From the NCBI RefSeq assembly GCF_000800255.1, contig NZ_CP009747.1, positions 4,154,001 to 4,218,000 on the forward strand: a stretch of 64,000 bases of DNA, written 5' to 3'. Origin of the DNA: Pseudomonas parafulva. GTDB taxonomy: Bacteria > Pseudomonadota > Gammaproteobacteria > Pseudomonadales > Pseudomonadaceae. The notes under the pieces were generated by a model. It ran no database searches. It was not told where the DNA came from and was given only the letters and a program-made list of their open reading frames with translations. The position numbers were made by a program, and so were the translations under genes. Shown piece by piece: positions 38,796 through 47,174 of the stretch (within the stretch, counting starts at the first letter, position 1; each line of letters begins with the position of its first letter).

Positions 38796-40097
38796 TTACT
38801 GATGGGCCGACAGCGGACGGCCCTGCCGAGCGACCTCACCGGCTTGGCCATAGCGCGAGATGTCCAGACCTTCGGCACTGATCTGCGGCTTCTTGCGCGC
38901 AATCAGGTCGGCCAACAGGCGGCCGGAGCCACAGGCCATGGTCCAGCCCAAGGTGCCGTGACCGGTGTTCAGGTACAGGTTGCTCAGCGCGGTGGCGCCG
39001 ACGATCGGCGTGCCATCCGGGGTAGCCGGGCGCAGGCCGGTCCAGAAACTGGCCTGGCTCAGGTCGCCGCCGCGAGGATAAAGGTCGTTGACGATCATCT
39101 CCAGCGTTTCGCGCCGACGCGGGTTCAGAGAGAGGTCGAAGCCGGCGATTTCAGCCATGCCGCCGACCCGAATACGGTTGTCGAAGCGGGTGATGGCGAC
39201 CTTGTAGGTTTCGTCGAGGATGGTCGAAGTCGGCGCCATCGCCGCGTCGGTGATCGGCACGGTCAGCGAGTAGCCCTTGAGCGGGTACACCGGGGCCTTG
39301 ATGCCCAACGGCTTGAGCAATTGCGGCGAATAGCTGCCCAGCGCCAGGACGTAGCGGTCAGCCGTTTCCAGCTTGCCGTCGATCCACACGCCGTTGAGTC
39401 GGTCACCGGCCTGATCCAGGCGCTGGATGTTTTCCCCGAAGCGGAACTCGACACCCAGTTTCACGGCCATTTCCGCGAGTTGGGTGGTGAACAGCTGGCA
39501 GTCGCCGGTCTGGTCGTTGGGCAGGCGCAGGGCACCGGCCAACAGGTGCTTGGCCCCTGCCAGGGCGGGTTCGACCCGGGCGATGGCATCGCGGTCGAGC
39601 AATTCGTAGGGCACGCCGGACTGTTCGAGCACGGCGATGTCCTTGGCCGCGGCATCCACCTGGGCCTGGGTGCGGAACAACTGGGTGGTGCCCAGGGTGC
39701 GGCTTTCGTAGGCGATGCCGGTTTCGGCGCGCAGTTCGTCGAGGCAGTCGCGGCTGTATTCGGACAACCGCACCATGCGCTCCTTGTTCACCGCATAACG
39801 GCTGGCGGTGCAGTTGCGCAGCATCTGCGCCATCCACAGGTACTGATCGACATCGCCGGTGAGCTTGATGGCCAGCGGGGCGTGCCGCTCGAGCAGCCAT
39901 TTGATGGCCTTGAGCGGAACGCCCGGTGCAGCCCAGGGCGAGGCGTAGCCGGGCGAGATCTGGCCTGCGTTGGCGAAGCTGGTTTCCATGGCCACCGCCG
40001 GTTGGCGATCGACCACCGTGACCTCGAAACCTTGCCGGGCCAGGTAGTAGGCACTGGCGGTCCCGATCACACCGCTACCAAGTACCAGAACTCGCAT
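38796..40097 (-). CDS. dadA: D-amino acid dehydrogenase small subunit
   Basis: A 433-residue membrane-associated flavoprotein oxidising D-alanine and other D-amino acids and passing electrons to the respiratory chain. The FAD motif at the very N-terminus is [16 protein letters not shown], followed by [25 protein letters not shown]. The C-terminal [14 protein letters not shown] completes the FAD site. It starts the dadA-dadX unit and is divergent from the Lrp-type gene. Confidence 0.96.
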   Translation of the reverse strand: MRVLVLGSGVIGTASAYYLARQGFEVTVVDRQPAVAMETSFANAGQISPGYASPWAAPGVPLKAIKWLLERHAPLAIKLTGDVDQYLWMAQMLRNCTASRYAVNKERMVRLSEYSRDCLDELRAETGIAYESRTLGTTQLFRTQAQVDAAAKDIAVLEQSGVPYELLDRDAIARVEPALAGAKHLLAGALRLPNDQTGDCQLFTTQLAEMAVKLGVEFRFGENIQRLDQAGDRLNGVWIDGKLETADRYVLALGSYSPQLLKPLGIKAPVYPLKGYSLTVPITDAAMAPTSTILDETYKVAITRFDNRIRVGGMAEIAGFDLSLNPRRRETLEMIVNDLYPRGGDLSQASFWTGLRPATPDGTPIVGATALSNLYLNTGHGTLGWTMACGSGRLLADLIARKKPQISAEGLDISRYGQAGEVARQGRPLSAHQ

Positions 40098-40207
40098 CGT
40101 CTATCCCTCATGCGCGGCGCACCGCTGTGTTGTTCGAAATGGCATGGATGCGCGCAGTATAAGAATCTCAGGCCAGTGCATTTCACTATATAAGCGCCTA
40201 TATTTGG

Positions 40208-40219
40208 CGAGAATTCTCG
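40208..40219. promoter_or_regulatory. Palindrome in the dadA/lrp gap
   Basis: CGAGAATTCTCG is a perfect 12-base palindrome in the 154-base divergent gap, near an AT-rich segment (TATATAAGCGCCTATATT at 40187-40204). It resembles Lrp-type operators with an AATT core; candidate site for the divergent regulator. Confidence 0.4.
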
Positions 40220-40251
40220 GCACGAACGCCTTAGACGGAGGGGCATCCCCT

Positions 40252-40740
40252 ATGAGAACCCAGCACCAGAGCAAGCGGGAACTGGACAAGATCGACCGCA
40301 ACATCTTGCGCATCCTGCAAAGCGACGGGCGCATCTCGTTCACTGAACTGGGCGAGAAAGTCGGGCTGTCCACCACGCCCTGCACCGAGCGCGTGCGCCG
40401 TCTGGAACGCGAGGGGATCATCATGGGCTACAACGCCCGGCTCAACCCGCAGCACTTGAAGGGCAGCCTGCTGGTGTTCGTCGAGATCAGCCTGGACTAC
40501 AAGTCGGGCGACACCTTCGAGGAGTTCCGCCGCGCCGTGCTCAAGCTGCCCCATGTGCTGGAATGCCACCTGGTTTCCGGCGACTTCGATTACCTGGTCA
40601 AGGCACGCATCTCGGAGATGGCGTCGTACCGCAAGCTGCTCGGCGACATCCTGCTCAAGCTGCCCCATGTGCGGGAATCGAAAAGCTACATCGTGATGGA
40701 GGAGGTGAAGGAGAGCCTCTGCCTGCCGATTCCGGACTGA
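40252..40740 (+). CDS. lrp: Lrp/AsnC family regulator of dad genes
   Basis: A 162-residue feast/famine regulator: an N-terminal helix-turn-helix (ISFTELGEKVGLSTTPCTERVRRLE) followed by the RAM ligand domain (about 75-155). ATG 40252 has a GGAGGGG ribosome site; the longer frame to 40144 adds 36 residues across the promoter. It is divergent from dadA, where Lrp-family proteins activate alanine catabolism in pseudomonads and enterics. Confidence 0.92.
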   Translation: MRTQHQSKRELDKIDRNILRILQSDGRISFTELGEKVGLSTTPCTERVRRLEREGIIMGYNARLNPQHLKGSLLVFVEISLDYKSGDTFEEFRRAVLKLPHVLECHLVSGDFDYLVKARISEMASYRKLLGDILLKLPHVRESKSYIVMEEVKESLCLPIPD

Positions 40741-40743
40741 ACC

Positions 40744-41094
40744 TCAGACCAGCACCTGGCGGGTACTGGCGATGTAACCATGAATCAGTTGCTCGGCCTG
40801 CGGCTCGATCGGCGTCTGCGGCCCGCGACCGCGTGGACAGGCCAGGCGCGGGGTGGTGCCGAACAAGCGGCAGATCAGCGGGCGCTCTGTATAGACGGTG
40901 CAACCTTGAGGACCGAGGTGCACGCAATCCAGGCGCTGCAAGGCAGCCTCCTGCTCGGCCGCGGTCTTGCGCGGCAGACGCGCCATCTCCGCGCTGGAGG
41001 TGGTGACCGGGCCGCAGCAGTCGTGGCAGCCGGGCTCGCATTCGAACGAAGGGATGAGTTCGCGCAGGAACTGGATCTTGTGGGTGCAGGACAT
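40744..41094 (-). CDS. YkgJ family cysteine cluster protein
   Basis: A 116-residue CxxCxxCC (UPF0153) protein likely to bind zinc or an iron-sulfur centre. Early cysteines are in CEPGCHDCCGPV, and later ones in CVHLGPQGCTVYTERPLICR. Function is not established for the family. It converges with the Lrp gene, three bases apart. Confidence 0.87.
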   Translation of the reverse strand: MSCTHKIQFLRELIPSFECEPGCHDCCGPVTTSSAEMARLPRKTAAEQEAALQRLDCVHLGPQGCTVYTERPLICRLFGTTPRLACPRGRGPQTPIEPQAEQLIHGYIASTRQVLV

Positions 41095-41195
41095 GGTCGG
41101 CGTGTCATTGAGAGGCCGGGCATTATAGGGCCATTGCCGCCCCCGCGCGCCCCGCTTATCCTCGCAGCTTTTCGCCCAGCCCCAGGAACCCGGCC

Positions 41196-42488
41196 ATGAT
41201 CCACAGCGCCCAGCACGCTGCCTCCTACTATGCCGCCAGCCGCCTGCCGCAACCGGACTACCCGTGCCTGGAAGGCGAGCACAGCGCCGACGTGTGCATC
41301 GTCGGCGGCGGCTACTCAGGGCTCAATACCGCCATCGAACTGGCCGAGCGCGGCTTCTCCGTGGTCCTGCTCGAGGCCCGGCGCATCGGCTGGGGCGCCA
41401 GCGGGCGCAACGGCGGGCAGTTGATTCGCGGCGTGGGCCACGACGTCGAGCAGTTCCTGCCGGTCATCGGCGCAGACGGCGTACGCAGCCTCAAGCTGAT
41501 GGGCCTGGAAGCCGTGCAGATTGCCCGCGAACGTATCGAGCAGCATGCCATCGCCTGCGACCTGACCTGGGGCTACAGCGACCTCGCCTACAAGCCGGCC
41601 GAGCTCGACGGGTTCGCCGCCGACGCCGATGAGTTGCGCAGCCTGGGCTACCGCCACGAGGTGCGCGTGGTGCCCGCATCGCAGATCCGCAGCGTGGTCA
41701 ATTCGGCCTGCTTCGTCGGCGGCCTGGTGGACATGGGCTCAGGCCACGTGCACCCGCTGAACCTGGCCATCGGCGAGGCGGCCGTCGCGGCGCGCCTGGG
41801 CGTGAAGCTGCATGAAGGCTCCGAGGTGACCCGCATCGACTACGGCCCGCAGGTGCAGGTACACACGGCGCGCGGCCGGGTGCGCGCCAGCACCCTGGTG
41901 CTGTGCACCAACGCCTATCACAACGACCTGAACCGCGAATTGGGCGGCAAGGTGCTGCCCGCCGGCAGCTACATCATCGCCACCGAGCCGCTGGGCGAGG
42001 CCCGCGCTCGCGATTTGCTGCCACAGAACATGGCGGTGTGCGACCAACGCGTGGCGCTGGACTACTTCCGTCTGTCCGCCGACCACCGCTTGCTGTTCGG
42101 CGGCGCCTGCCACTATTCCGGGCGTGACCCCAAGGACATCGCCGCCTACATGGGCCCGAAGATGCTCAAGGTGTTCCCGCAACTGGCCGGGGTGCGCATC
42201 GACTACCAATGGGGCGGCATGATCGGCATCGGCGCCAATCGCCTGCCGCAGATCGGTCGCCTGCCCGAGCAGCCCAATGTGTACTACGCCCAGGCCTACT
42301 CGGGTCACGGCCTCAACGCCACGCACCTGGCCGGACGGTTGCTCGGCGAAGCCATCGGCGGTCAGCACAGCGGCCGCTTCGACCTGTTCGCCCAGGTGCC
42401 CCATGCCACCTTCCCGGGCGGCAAGTTGCTGCGCTCGCCGCTGCTGGCCTTGGGCATGCTCTGGTACCGGCTCAAGGAACTGCTCTGA
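41196..42488 (+). CDS. puuB: FAD-dependent amine oxidoreductase (PuuB-like)
   Basis: A 430-residue DAO-family oxidase similar to gamma-glutamylputrescine oxidase PuuB. FAD binding is shown by VCIVGGGYSGLNTAIEL (GxGxxG at 37-42), GWGASGRNGGQLIRG and the C-terminal SGHGLNATHLAGR. The substrate is inferred from family and from the PuuC-like dehydrogenase 4.7 kb away, so other N-methyl or gamma-glutamyl amines remain possible. Its stop is immediately followed by the opposing DUF1127 gene. Confidence 0.82.
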   Translation: MIHSAQHAASYYAASRLPQPDYPCLEGEHSADVCIVGGGYSGLNTAIELAERGFSVVLLEARRIGWGASGRNGGQLIRGVGHDVEQFLPVIGADGVRSLKLMGLEAVQIARERIEQHAIACDLTWGYSDLAYKPAELDGFAADADELRSLGYRHEVRVVPASQIRSVVNSACFVGGLVDMGSGHVHPLNLAIGEAAVAARLGVKLHEGSEVTRIDYGPQVQVHTARGRVRASTLVLCTNAYHNDLNRELGGKVLPAGSYIIATEPLGEARARDLLPQNMAVCDQRVALDYFRLSADHRLLFGGACHYSGRDPKDIAAYMGPKMLKVFPQLAGVRIDYQWGGMIGIGANRLPQIGRLPEQPNVYYAQAYSGHGLNATHLAGRLLGEAIGGQHSGRFDLFAQVPHATFPGGKLLRSPLLALGMLWYRLKELL

Positions 42489-42719
42489 TCAACCGCGCCA
42501 GAACGGCTTACAGCCTTCTTCCCAGGCCTGCTCGCGGCTCAGACCGATGTCCAGCAACTGCTGGTCGCTGAGCTCGCGCAACAGCTTGCGCGACTGCCAG
42601 CGGTGCAGCATCAATCTCCATGAGCCAAGGTCTACCGGAGCGCATGACAGCCTTGAGGGCTGTCCTGCTGCACATTCGTCGGCCTGCAGCCTCAATCGCA
42701 CATCGCTCATTCCGGTCAT
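42489..42719 (-). CDS. Small DUF1127 (YjiS-like) protein
   Basis: A 76-residue protein whose C-terminal half is the DUF1127 motif: LHRWQSRKLLRELSDQQLLD followed by IGLSREQAWEEGCKPFWR. These short basic proteins have been linked in other bacteria to RNA turnover and stress or nutrient adaptation. The ATG at 42719 sits eight bases after AGGAG. It is divergent from a MocR gene whose candidate operators fill the gap, so it is a likely MocR target. Confidence 0.85.
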   Translation of the reverse strand: MTGMSDVRLRLQADECAAGQPSRLSCAPVDLGSWRLMLHRWQSRKLLRELSDQQLLDIGLSREQAWEEGCKPFWRG

Positions 42720-42778
42720 CGCCGCTTCTCCTTGTGATCGAAACCTGGTGCTAGCATGCGCTGGCGGGTTAGCGACGA

Positions 42779-42860
42779 TACAGATCCAAACAAATCTTAT
42801 TATTCCAATACAGAACTGGCGCAGCCGCAGCTGAATGGCGTATTTTCAGCCGATCTGTAT
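42779..42860. promoter_or_regulatory. Candidate MocR operator repeats
   Basis: ATACAGATC at 42779-42787 and ATACAGAAC at 42809-42817 are direct repeats exactly 30 bases apart; GATCTGTAT at 42852-42860 is an inverted copy. MocR regulators such as GabR bind direct repeats of an ATACCA-type motif. The sites fall in the gap between the DUF1127 and MocR genes. Confidence 0.5.
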
Positions 42861-42894
42861 GGTCGCGCCGATTAACCTGCGCAGGAGTATGCCT

Positions 42895-44325
42895 GTGAAC
42901 CTGTACATGAACTTGGCCGAGCTGCTCGGCGCGCGTATCGAACAGGGCCTGTACCGCCCCGGCGAGCGCTTGCCCTCGGTGCGGGCGTTGAGCCTGGAGC
43001 ACGGGGTCAGCCTGAGCACGGTGCAGCAGGCCTATCGGCAGTTGGAAGAGGCGGGCCTGGTATCGCCACGGCCCAAATCGGGTTATTTCGTGGCCGAGCA
43101 CCTGAGCATGCCGGCGCTCCCGGCGATCAGCCGCCCGGCGCAGCGGCCGGTGGATATCTCGCAATGGGAGCAGGTGCTGGAACTGGTTCGCGCCAACCCT
43201 CGGCCCGACGTGATCCAGCTCGGGCGCGGCATGCCGGACATCGAAAGCCCCACCCTCAAACCGCTGCTGCGCAGCCTCGCCCAGCTCAGCCGGCGCCTGG
43301 ACATGCCGGGGCTGTACTACGACAACATCCACGGCAACCTGGGCCTGCGCGAACAGATCGCGCGCCTGGCGCTGGACTCCGGTTGCACCCTGGCAGCGGG
43401 CGATCTGGTGGTCACCACGGGCTGCCATGAGGCACTGTCGACCAGCATCCGCGCGGTGTGCGAGCCCGGCGACATCGTCGCGGTGGATTCGCCAAGCTTC
43501 CACGGCGCCATGCAGACCCTCAAAGGGTTCGGCATGAAGGCGCTGGAGATCCCCACCGACCCGGTCACCGGCATCAGCCTGGAGGCCCTGGAACTGGCAC
43601 TGGAACAATGGCCGATCAAGCTCATCCAGATCACGCCCAACTGCAACAACCCGCTGGGCTACATCATGCCCGAGGCGCGCAAGAAGGCGCTGCTCACCCT
43701 GGCCCAGCGCTATGACGTGGCGATCATCGAGGACGATGTGTACGGCGACCTGGCCTATACCTACCCGCGTCCGCGCACGCTCAAGTCGTTCGACGAGGAC
43801 GGGCGCGTGCTGCTGTGCAGTTCGTTCTCCAAGACCCTCGCCCCCGGCCTGCGGGTCGGCTGGGTGGCGCCGGGGCGCTACCTGGAGCGGGTGCTGCACA
43901 TGAAGTACATCAGCACCGGCAGCACGGCCTGCCAGCCGCAACTGGCAATCGCCGACTTCATCGCCCAGGGCCATTACCAGCCGCATTTGCGGCGGGTGCG
44001 TGCGCAGTATCAGCGTGCCCGCGACCAGATGAGCGACTGGGTCACGCGCTATTTCCCACCCGGCACCCGCGCCAGCCGGCCCCAAGGGGGATTCATGCTA
44101 TGGGTCGAGCTGCCGGAGCGTTTCGATACCTTGCGTCTGAACCGCGCCTTGCTCGATCAAGGCGTACAGATCGCGGTGGGCAGCATCTTCTCGGCCTCGG
44201 GCAAGTACCGGCATTGCCTGCGCATGAATTTTGCCGCACGGGCCACCCCGCAGATCGAGACGGCCGTGCGCAAGGTCGGTGAAACCGCGTGCCGGCTACT
44301 GGCGCAGGACGACAACGGCGGGTAA
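42895..44325 (+). CDS. MocR/GabR family PLP-dependent regulator
   Basis: A 476-residue fusion of a GntR winged helix (about 1-68; LPSVRALSLEHGVSLSTVQQAYRQLE) and a type I aminotransferase-like domain. PLP Lys313 lies in SSFSKTLAPGLRVGW and the cofactor Asn is in TPNCNNPLGY. I prefer GTG 42895, seven bases after CAGGAG; ATG 42889 is too close to that site, and ATG 42859 overlaps a candidate operator. Such proteins sense PLP or amine adducts. Target likely includes the divergent DUF1127 gene; an effector cannot be named. Confidence 0.88.
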   Translation: MNLYMNLAELLGARIEQGLYRPGERLPSVRALSLEHGVSLSTVQQAYRQLEEAGLVSPRPKSGYFVAEHLSMPALPAISRPAQRPVDISQWEQVLELVRANPRPDVIQLGRGMPDIESPTLKPLLRSLAQLSRRLDMPGLYYDNIHGNLGLREQIARLALDSGCTLAAGDLVVTTGCHEALSTSIRAVCEPGDIVAVDSPSFHGAMQTLKGFGMKALEIPTDPVTGISLEALELALEQWPIKLIQITPNCNNPLGYIMPEARKKALLTLAQRYDVAIIEDDVYGDLAYTYPRPRTLKSFDEDGRVLLCSSFSKTLAPGLRVGWVAPGRYLERVLHMKYISTGSTACQPQLAIADFIAQGHYQPHLRRVRAQYQRARDQMSDWVTRYFPPGTRASRPQGGFMLWVELPERFDTLRLNRALLDQGVQIAVGSIFSASGKYRHCLRMNFAARATPQIETAVRKVGETACRLLAQDDNGG

Positions 44326-44385
44326 CTTTGCACGACCTTGCATGGTCCAAGGTTTCCACGTGACCCGTCGCACAGGACGATCCCC

Positions 44386-45945
44386 TTGAGTCTCCAGCGA
44401 GCCTTGCCCCTGCTGCTGGCGCTGCTGCTCGGCCTGCAGGGCTGCGCCAGCGTCGATACCCCGCGCGATGTCAGCCAGGCGCTGCCTGCCGCCGACTCCG
44501 CCTTCGGCCGCTCGGTGCAGCGCCAGGCCGCGCCCTACGAGGGGCGCTCCGGCTTCCGCCTGCTGCCCAACAGCAGCGAGGCGTTTCGGGCCCGCGCCGA
44601 GCTGATCCGCCATGCCCAGACTAGCATCGACCTGCAGTACTACATCGTCCACGACGGGCTCAGTACCCGCGCCCTGGTCCACGAACTACTGCGTGCCGCC
44701 GACCGCGGCGTGCGCGTGCGCATCCTGCTCGACGACACCACCAGCGATGGCCTGGACAGCCTGATCGCCACCCTGGACGCCCACCCGCGCATCCAGATCC
44801 GCCTGTTCAATCCGCTGCACCTTGGCCGCAGTACGGGCCTGACCCGCACCCTCGGACGGCTGTTCAACCTGTCGCTGCAACACCGGCGCATGCACAACAA
44901 GCTGTTCCTGGTCGACAACAGCATGGCCATCGTCGGCGGCCGCAACCTGGGCGATGAGTACTTCGATGCCGAGCCCAACCTCAACTTCACCGACATCGAC
45001 CTGCTCGGCGTCGGTCCGGTGGCCGAACAGCTCGGGCACAGCTTCGACCAGTACTGGAACAGCGCCTTGAGCCGGCCGATCGGTGATTTTCTCTGGCGCA
45101 CCCCGGACGCCGACGACCTGCACAGCAGCCGCCAACGGCTGGTGGTCTGGCTGGCACAGGCGCGGGAGAAGCACCCGGCACTGTACGACCGCCTGATGGC
45201 CTACCAGACCGAACCGCGCCTGGACACCTGGCGCAACGAGCTGATCTGGGCCCACAGCCAAGCGCTATGGGATGCGCCGAGCAAGGTGCTGTCCAGCGGC
45301 GACCCCGATCCGCACCTGCTGATGAGCCAGCAGTTGGCGCCGGACCTGGAGCGCGTGCACCGTGAACTGATCCTGGTGTCGGCCTACTTCGTGCCCGGCG
45401 AGCCGGGCCTGCTGTATCTCACCGGCCGTGCCGACGCCGGCGCCTCGGTGAAGCTGCTGACCAACTCGCTGGAGGCCACCGACGTGCCGGCCGTGCATGG
45501 CGGCTATGCGCCCTACCGGCGCGCGCTGCTGGAGCATGGGGTGGAGCTGTTCGAGCTGCGCCGCCAACCCGGCGATCCGAGTGCCGTACGCGGCGCGCTG
45601 AGCTTCAAGGGGCAGTCGGATTCGAGCCTGCACAGCAAGGCCATGGTCTTCGACCGGCAGAAGACCTTCATCGGCTCGTTCAACTTCGACCCGCGCTCGG
45701 TGCTGTGGAATACCGAAGTGGGGTTGTTGGTCGACAGCCCGGAGCTGGCCGAGTACACCCGCGAGCTGGCCGAACAGGGCATGGCCCCGGCGCTGAGCTA
45801 CCAGCCCAAACTGGCTGACGGAAAGATGGTCTGGGTGACCGAGGACAACGGCCAGGTGCACACCCTGACCGAAGAGCCGGGCGACCTGTGGCGACGCTTC
45901 AACGCGTGGGTAGCCCAGGCGGTGGGACTGGAGCGAATGCTCTAG
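44386..45945 (+). CDS. Phospholipase D family lipoprotein (cardiolipin synthase C-like)
   Basis: A 519-residue protein with two HKD motifs, the first at His170 (HNKLFLVDNSMAIVGGRN) and the second at His416/Lys418 (HSKAMVFDRQKTFIGSFNFD). The signal peptide ends in the lipobox L-Q-G-C with Cys20. I use the TTG at 44386, which opens the signal peptide and follows AGGA; an earlier TTG at 44338 overlaps sequence just after the MocR gene. It should form a phosphatidyl-transfer or hydrolysis centre, as in ClsC/YmdC. Confidence 0.87.
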   Translation: MSLQRALPLLLALLLGLQGCASVDTPRDVSQALPAADSAFGRSVQRQAAPYEGRSGFRLLPNSSEAFRARAELIRHAQTSIDLQYYIVHDGLSTRALVHELLRAADRGVRVRILLDDTTSDGLDSLIATLDAHPRIQIRLFNPLHLGRSTGLTRTLGRLFNLSLQHRRMHNKLFLVDNSMAIVGGRNLGDEYFDAEPNLNFTDIDLLGVGPVAEQLGHSFDQYWNSALSRPIGDFLWRTPDADDLHSSRQRLVVWLAQAREKHPALYDRLMAYQTEPRLDTWRNELIWAHSQALWDAPSKVLSSGDPDPHLLMSQQLAPDLERVHRELILVSAYFVPGEPGLLYLTGRADAGASVKLLTNSLEATDVPAVHGGYAPYRRALLEHGVELFELRRQPGDPSAVRGALSFKGQSDSSLHSKAMVFDRQKTFIGSFNFDPRSVLWNTEVGLLVDSPELAEYTRELAEQGMAPALSYQPKLADGKMVWVTEDNGQVHTLTEEPGDLWRRFNAWVAQAVGLERML

Positions 45946-45949
45946 TCCC

Positions 45950-47089
45950 TTACAGCGCGGCCGGCTCGAACGCCCCCGCTCGCCGGGTCAACAACACCAG
46001 CCCTGCCGCACCGGCCGCCATCAGCCACAACAGCGCATGGCCGCTGACCCACTGGCTGCCCGCCCCGGCCAGCAGCGGCCCGAGCAGGCAACCGATGCCC
46101 CACAACTGCGCCACGTGGGCATTGGCCCGCACCAGCGCGTCGTCACGGTAGCGCTCGCCGATGAGGATCAGCGACAGGGTGAACAGCCCTCCGGCGCTGG
46201 CGCCGAACAGCACCCAAAGCGGCCAGATCGCGGGGGTATGCAGCAGCAGCGGAATCGCCAGGCTAGACCCCATCAGGCTCACGGCGCAGCCGCTGAACAG
46301 AGCCTGCCGGGACATGCGGTCGGCCAACGCGCCAATCGGCAGTTGCAGCACCGCGTCGCCGACCACCACGGTGCTGACCATGAACAGCGCCACTTCGGCG
46401 GTGAAGCCCTGCTGCAGCACGTAGACCGGCAGCAGCGTGAGAATCATCGCCTCGAAGGCGGCGAACAGGGCGATGGCCCAGGCGATCACTGGCAGGCGCC
46501 GACAGAAACCCAACAGATCGCGAAGGGTCACGCTGCACGCTTCGGTAGACGGCGCGCCCGTGCGGCCAAACAGCAGCAATGGCGACAGTAGCAGCAGGCC
46601 GGTGGCCGCCCAGAAGCCGAAGTCGTCATCCGAGCCGAGCACGCCCAACACCAGCGGCCCGGCCAGTTGGCTCAGGGCATAGCTGCTGCCGTAGAGCGCG
46701 ACCAGACGACCGCGCCACTGCTCGACCACCAACTGGTTGATCCAGCTCTCGCCGAGGATGAACACCACCGTCAGCGAGGTGCCGATCAGCAAGCGCAGCG
46801 CCAGCCACAACGGATAGCTGGGCAGCAGCGCCAGCAGGCCGATCGACAGCGCCCCGCCCCACAGGCACAGACGCATCGCCGCCGGAACACCGAGCCAGCC
46901 AGCCAGACGACTGGCCAGGCTGGCGCCGAGCAGCACGCCGATGGCCGGCATCGCCGCCATCACACCAATAGCGAAACTGCCGTAGCCCCAGCCTTCCAGG
47001 CGCAGGGACACCAGCGGCATGCTCACGCCGAGGGCGAGGCCGACACTGAGCACCGAGGCCAGCACGGCAAAGTAGGTGGCCCAACGCAT
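45950..47089 (-). CDS. MFS transporter, YcaD-like
   Basis: A 379-residue major facilitator with about 12 helices. The N-terminus MRWATYFAVLASVLSVGLALG and the loop-2/3 region GVLLGASLASRLAGWLG are visible, and the second half contains VVVGDAVLQLPIGALADRMSR. ATG 47089 follows CAGGAGAAGG. Substrate unknown. It lies downstream of puuC on the same strand but a strong terminator separates them. Confidence 0.88.
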   Translation of the reverse strand: MRWATYFAVLASVLSVGLALGVSMPLVSLRLEGWGYGSFAIGVMAAMPAIGVLLGASLASRLAGWLGVPAAMRLCLWGGALSIGLLALLPSYPLWLALRLLIGTSLTVVFILGESWINQLVVEQWRGRLVALYGSSYALSQLAGPLVLGVLGSDDDFGFWAATGLLLLSPLLLFGRTGAPSTEACSVTLRDLLGFCRRLPVIAWAIALFAAFEAMILTLLPVYVLQQGFTAEVALFMVSTVVVGDAVLQLPIGALADRMSRQALFSGCAVSLMGSSLAIPLLLHTPAIWPLWVLFGASAGGLFTLSLILIGERYRDDALVRANAHVAQLWGIGCLLGPLLAGAGSQWVSGHALLWLMAAGAAGLVLLTRRAGAFEPAAL

Positions 47090-47116
47090 CGGCCTTCTCC
47101 TGAACGAAATGCACAA

Positions 47117-47164
47117 GGCCCACTCGCGTGCCAATCACCGAAGCGATTGACCCGCGAGTGGGCC
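47117..47164 (-). terminator. Two-tier hairpin after puuC
   Basis: A 12-base perfect outer stem (GGCCCACTCGCG and its complement) encloses an inner CAATC/GATTG stem. It begins 10 bases beyond the puuC stop. The following T-content is modest (TTGTGCATTT). Confidence 0.65.
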
Positions 47165-47174
47165 ATTGGGGAGG

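Noticed and set aside
44338..44385. Earlier TTG start for the phospholipase D gene
   Set aside because: It would put 16 extra residues ahead of the signal peptide; TTG 44386 fits the lipoprotein signal better.
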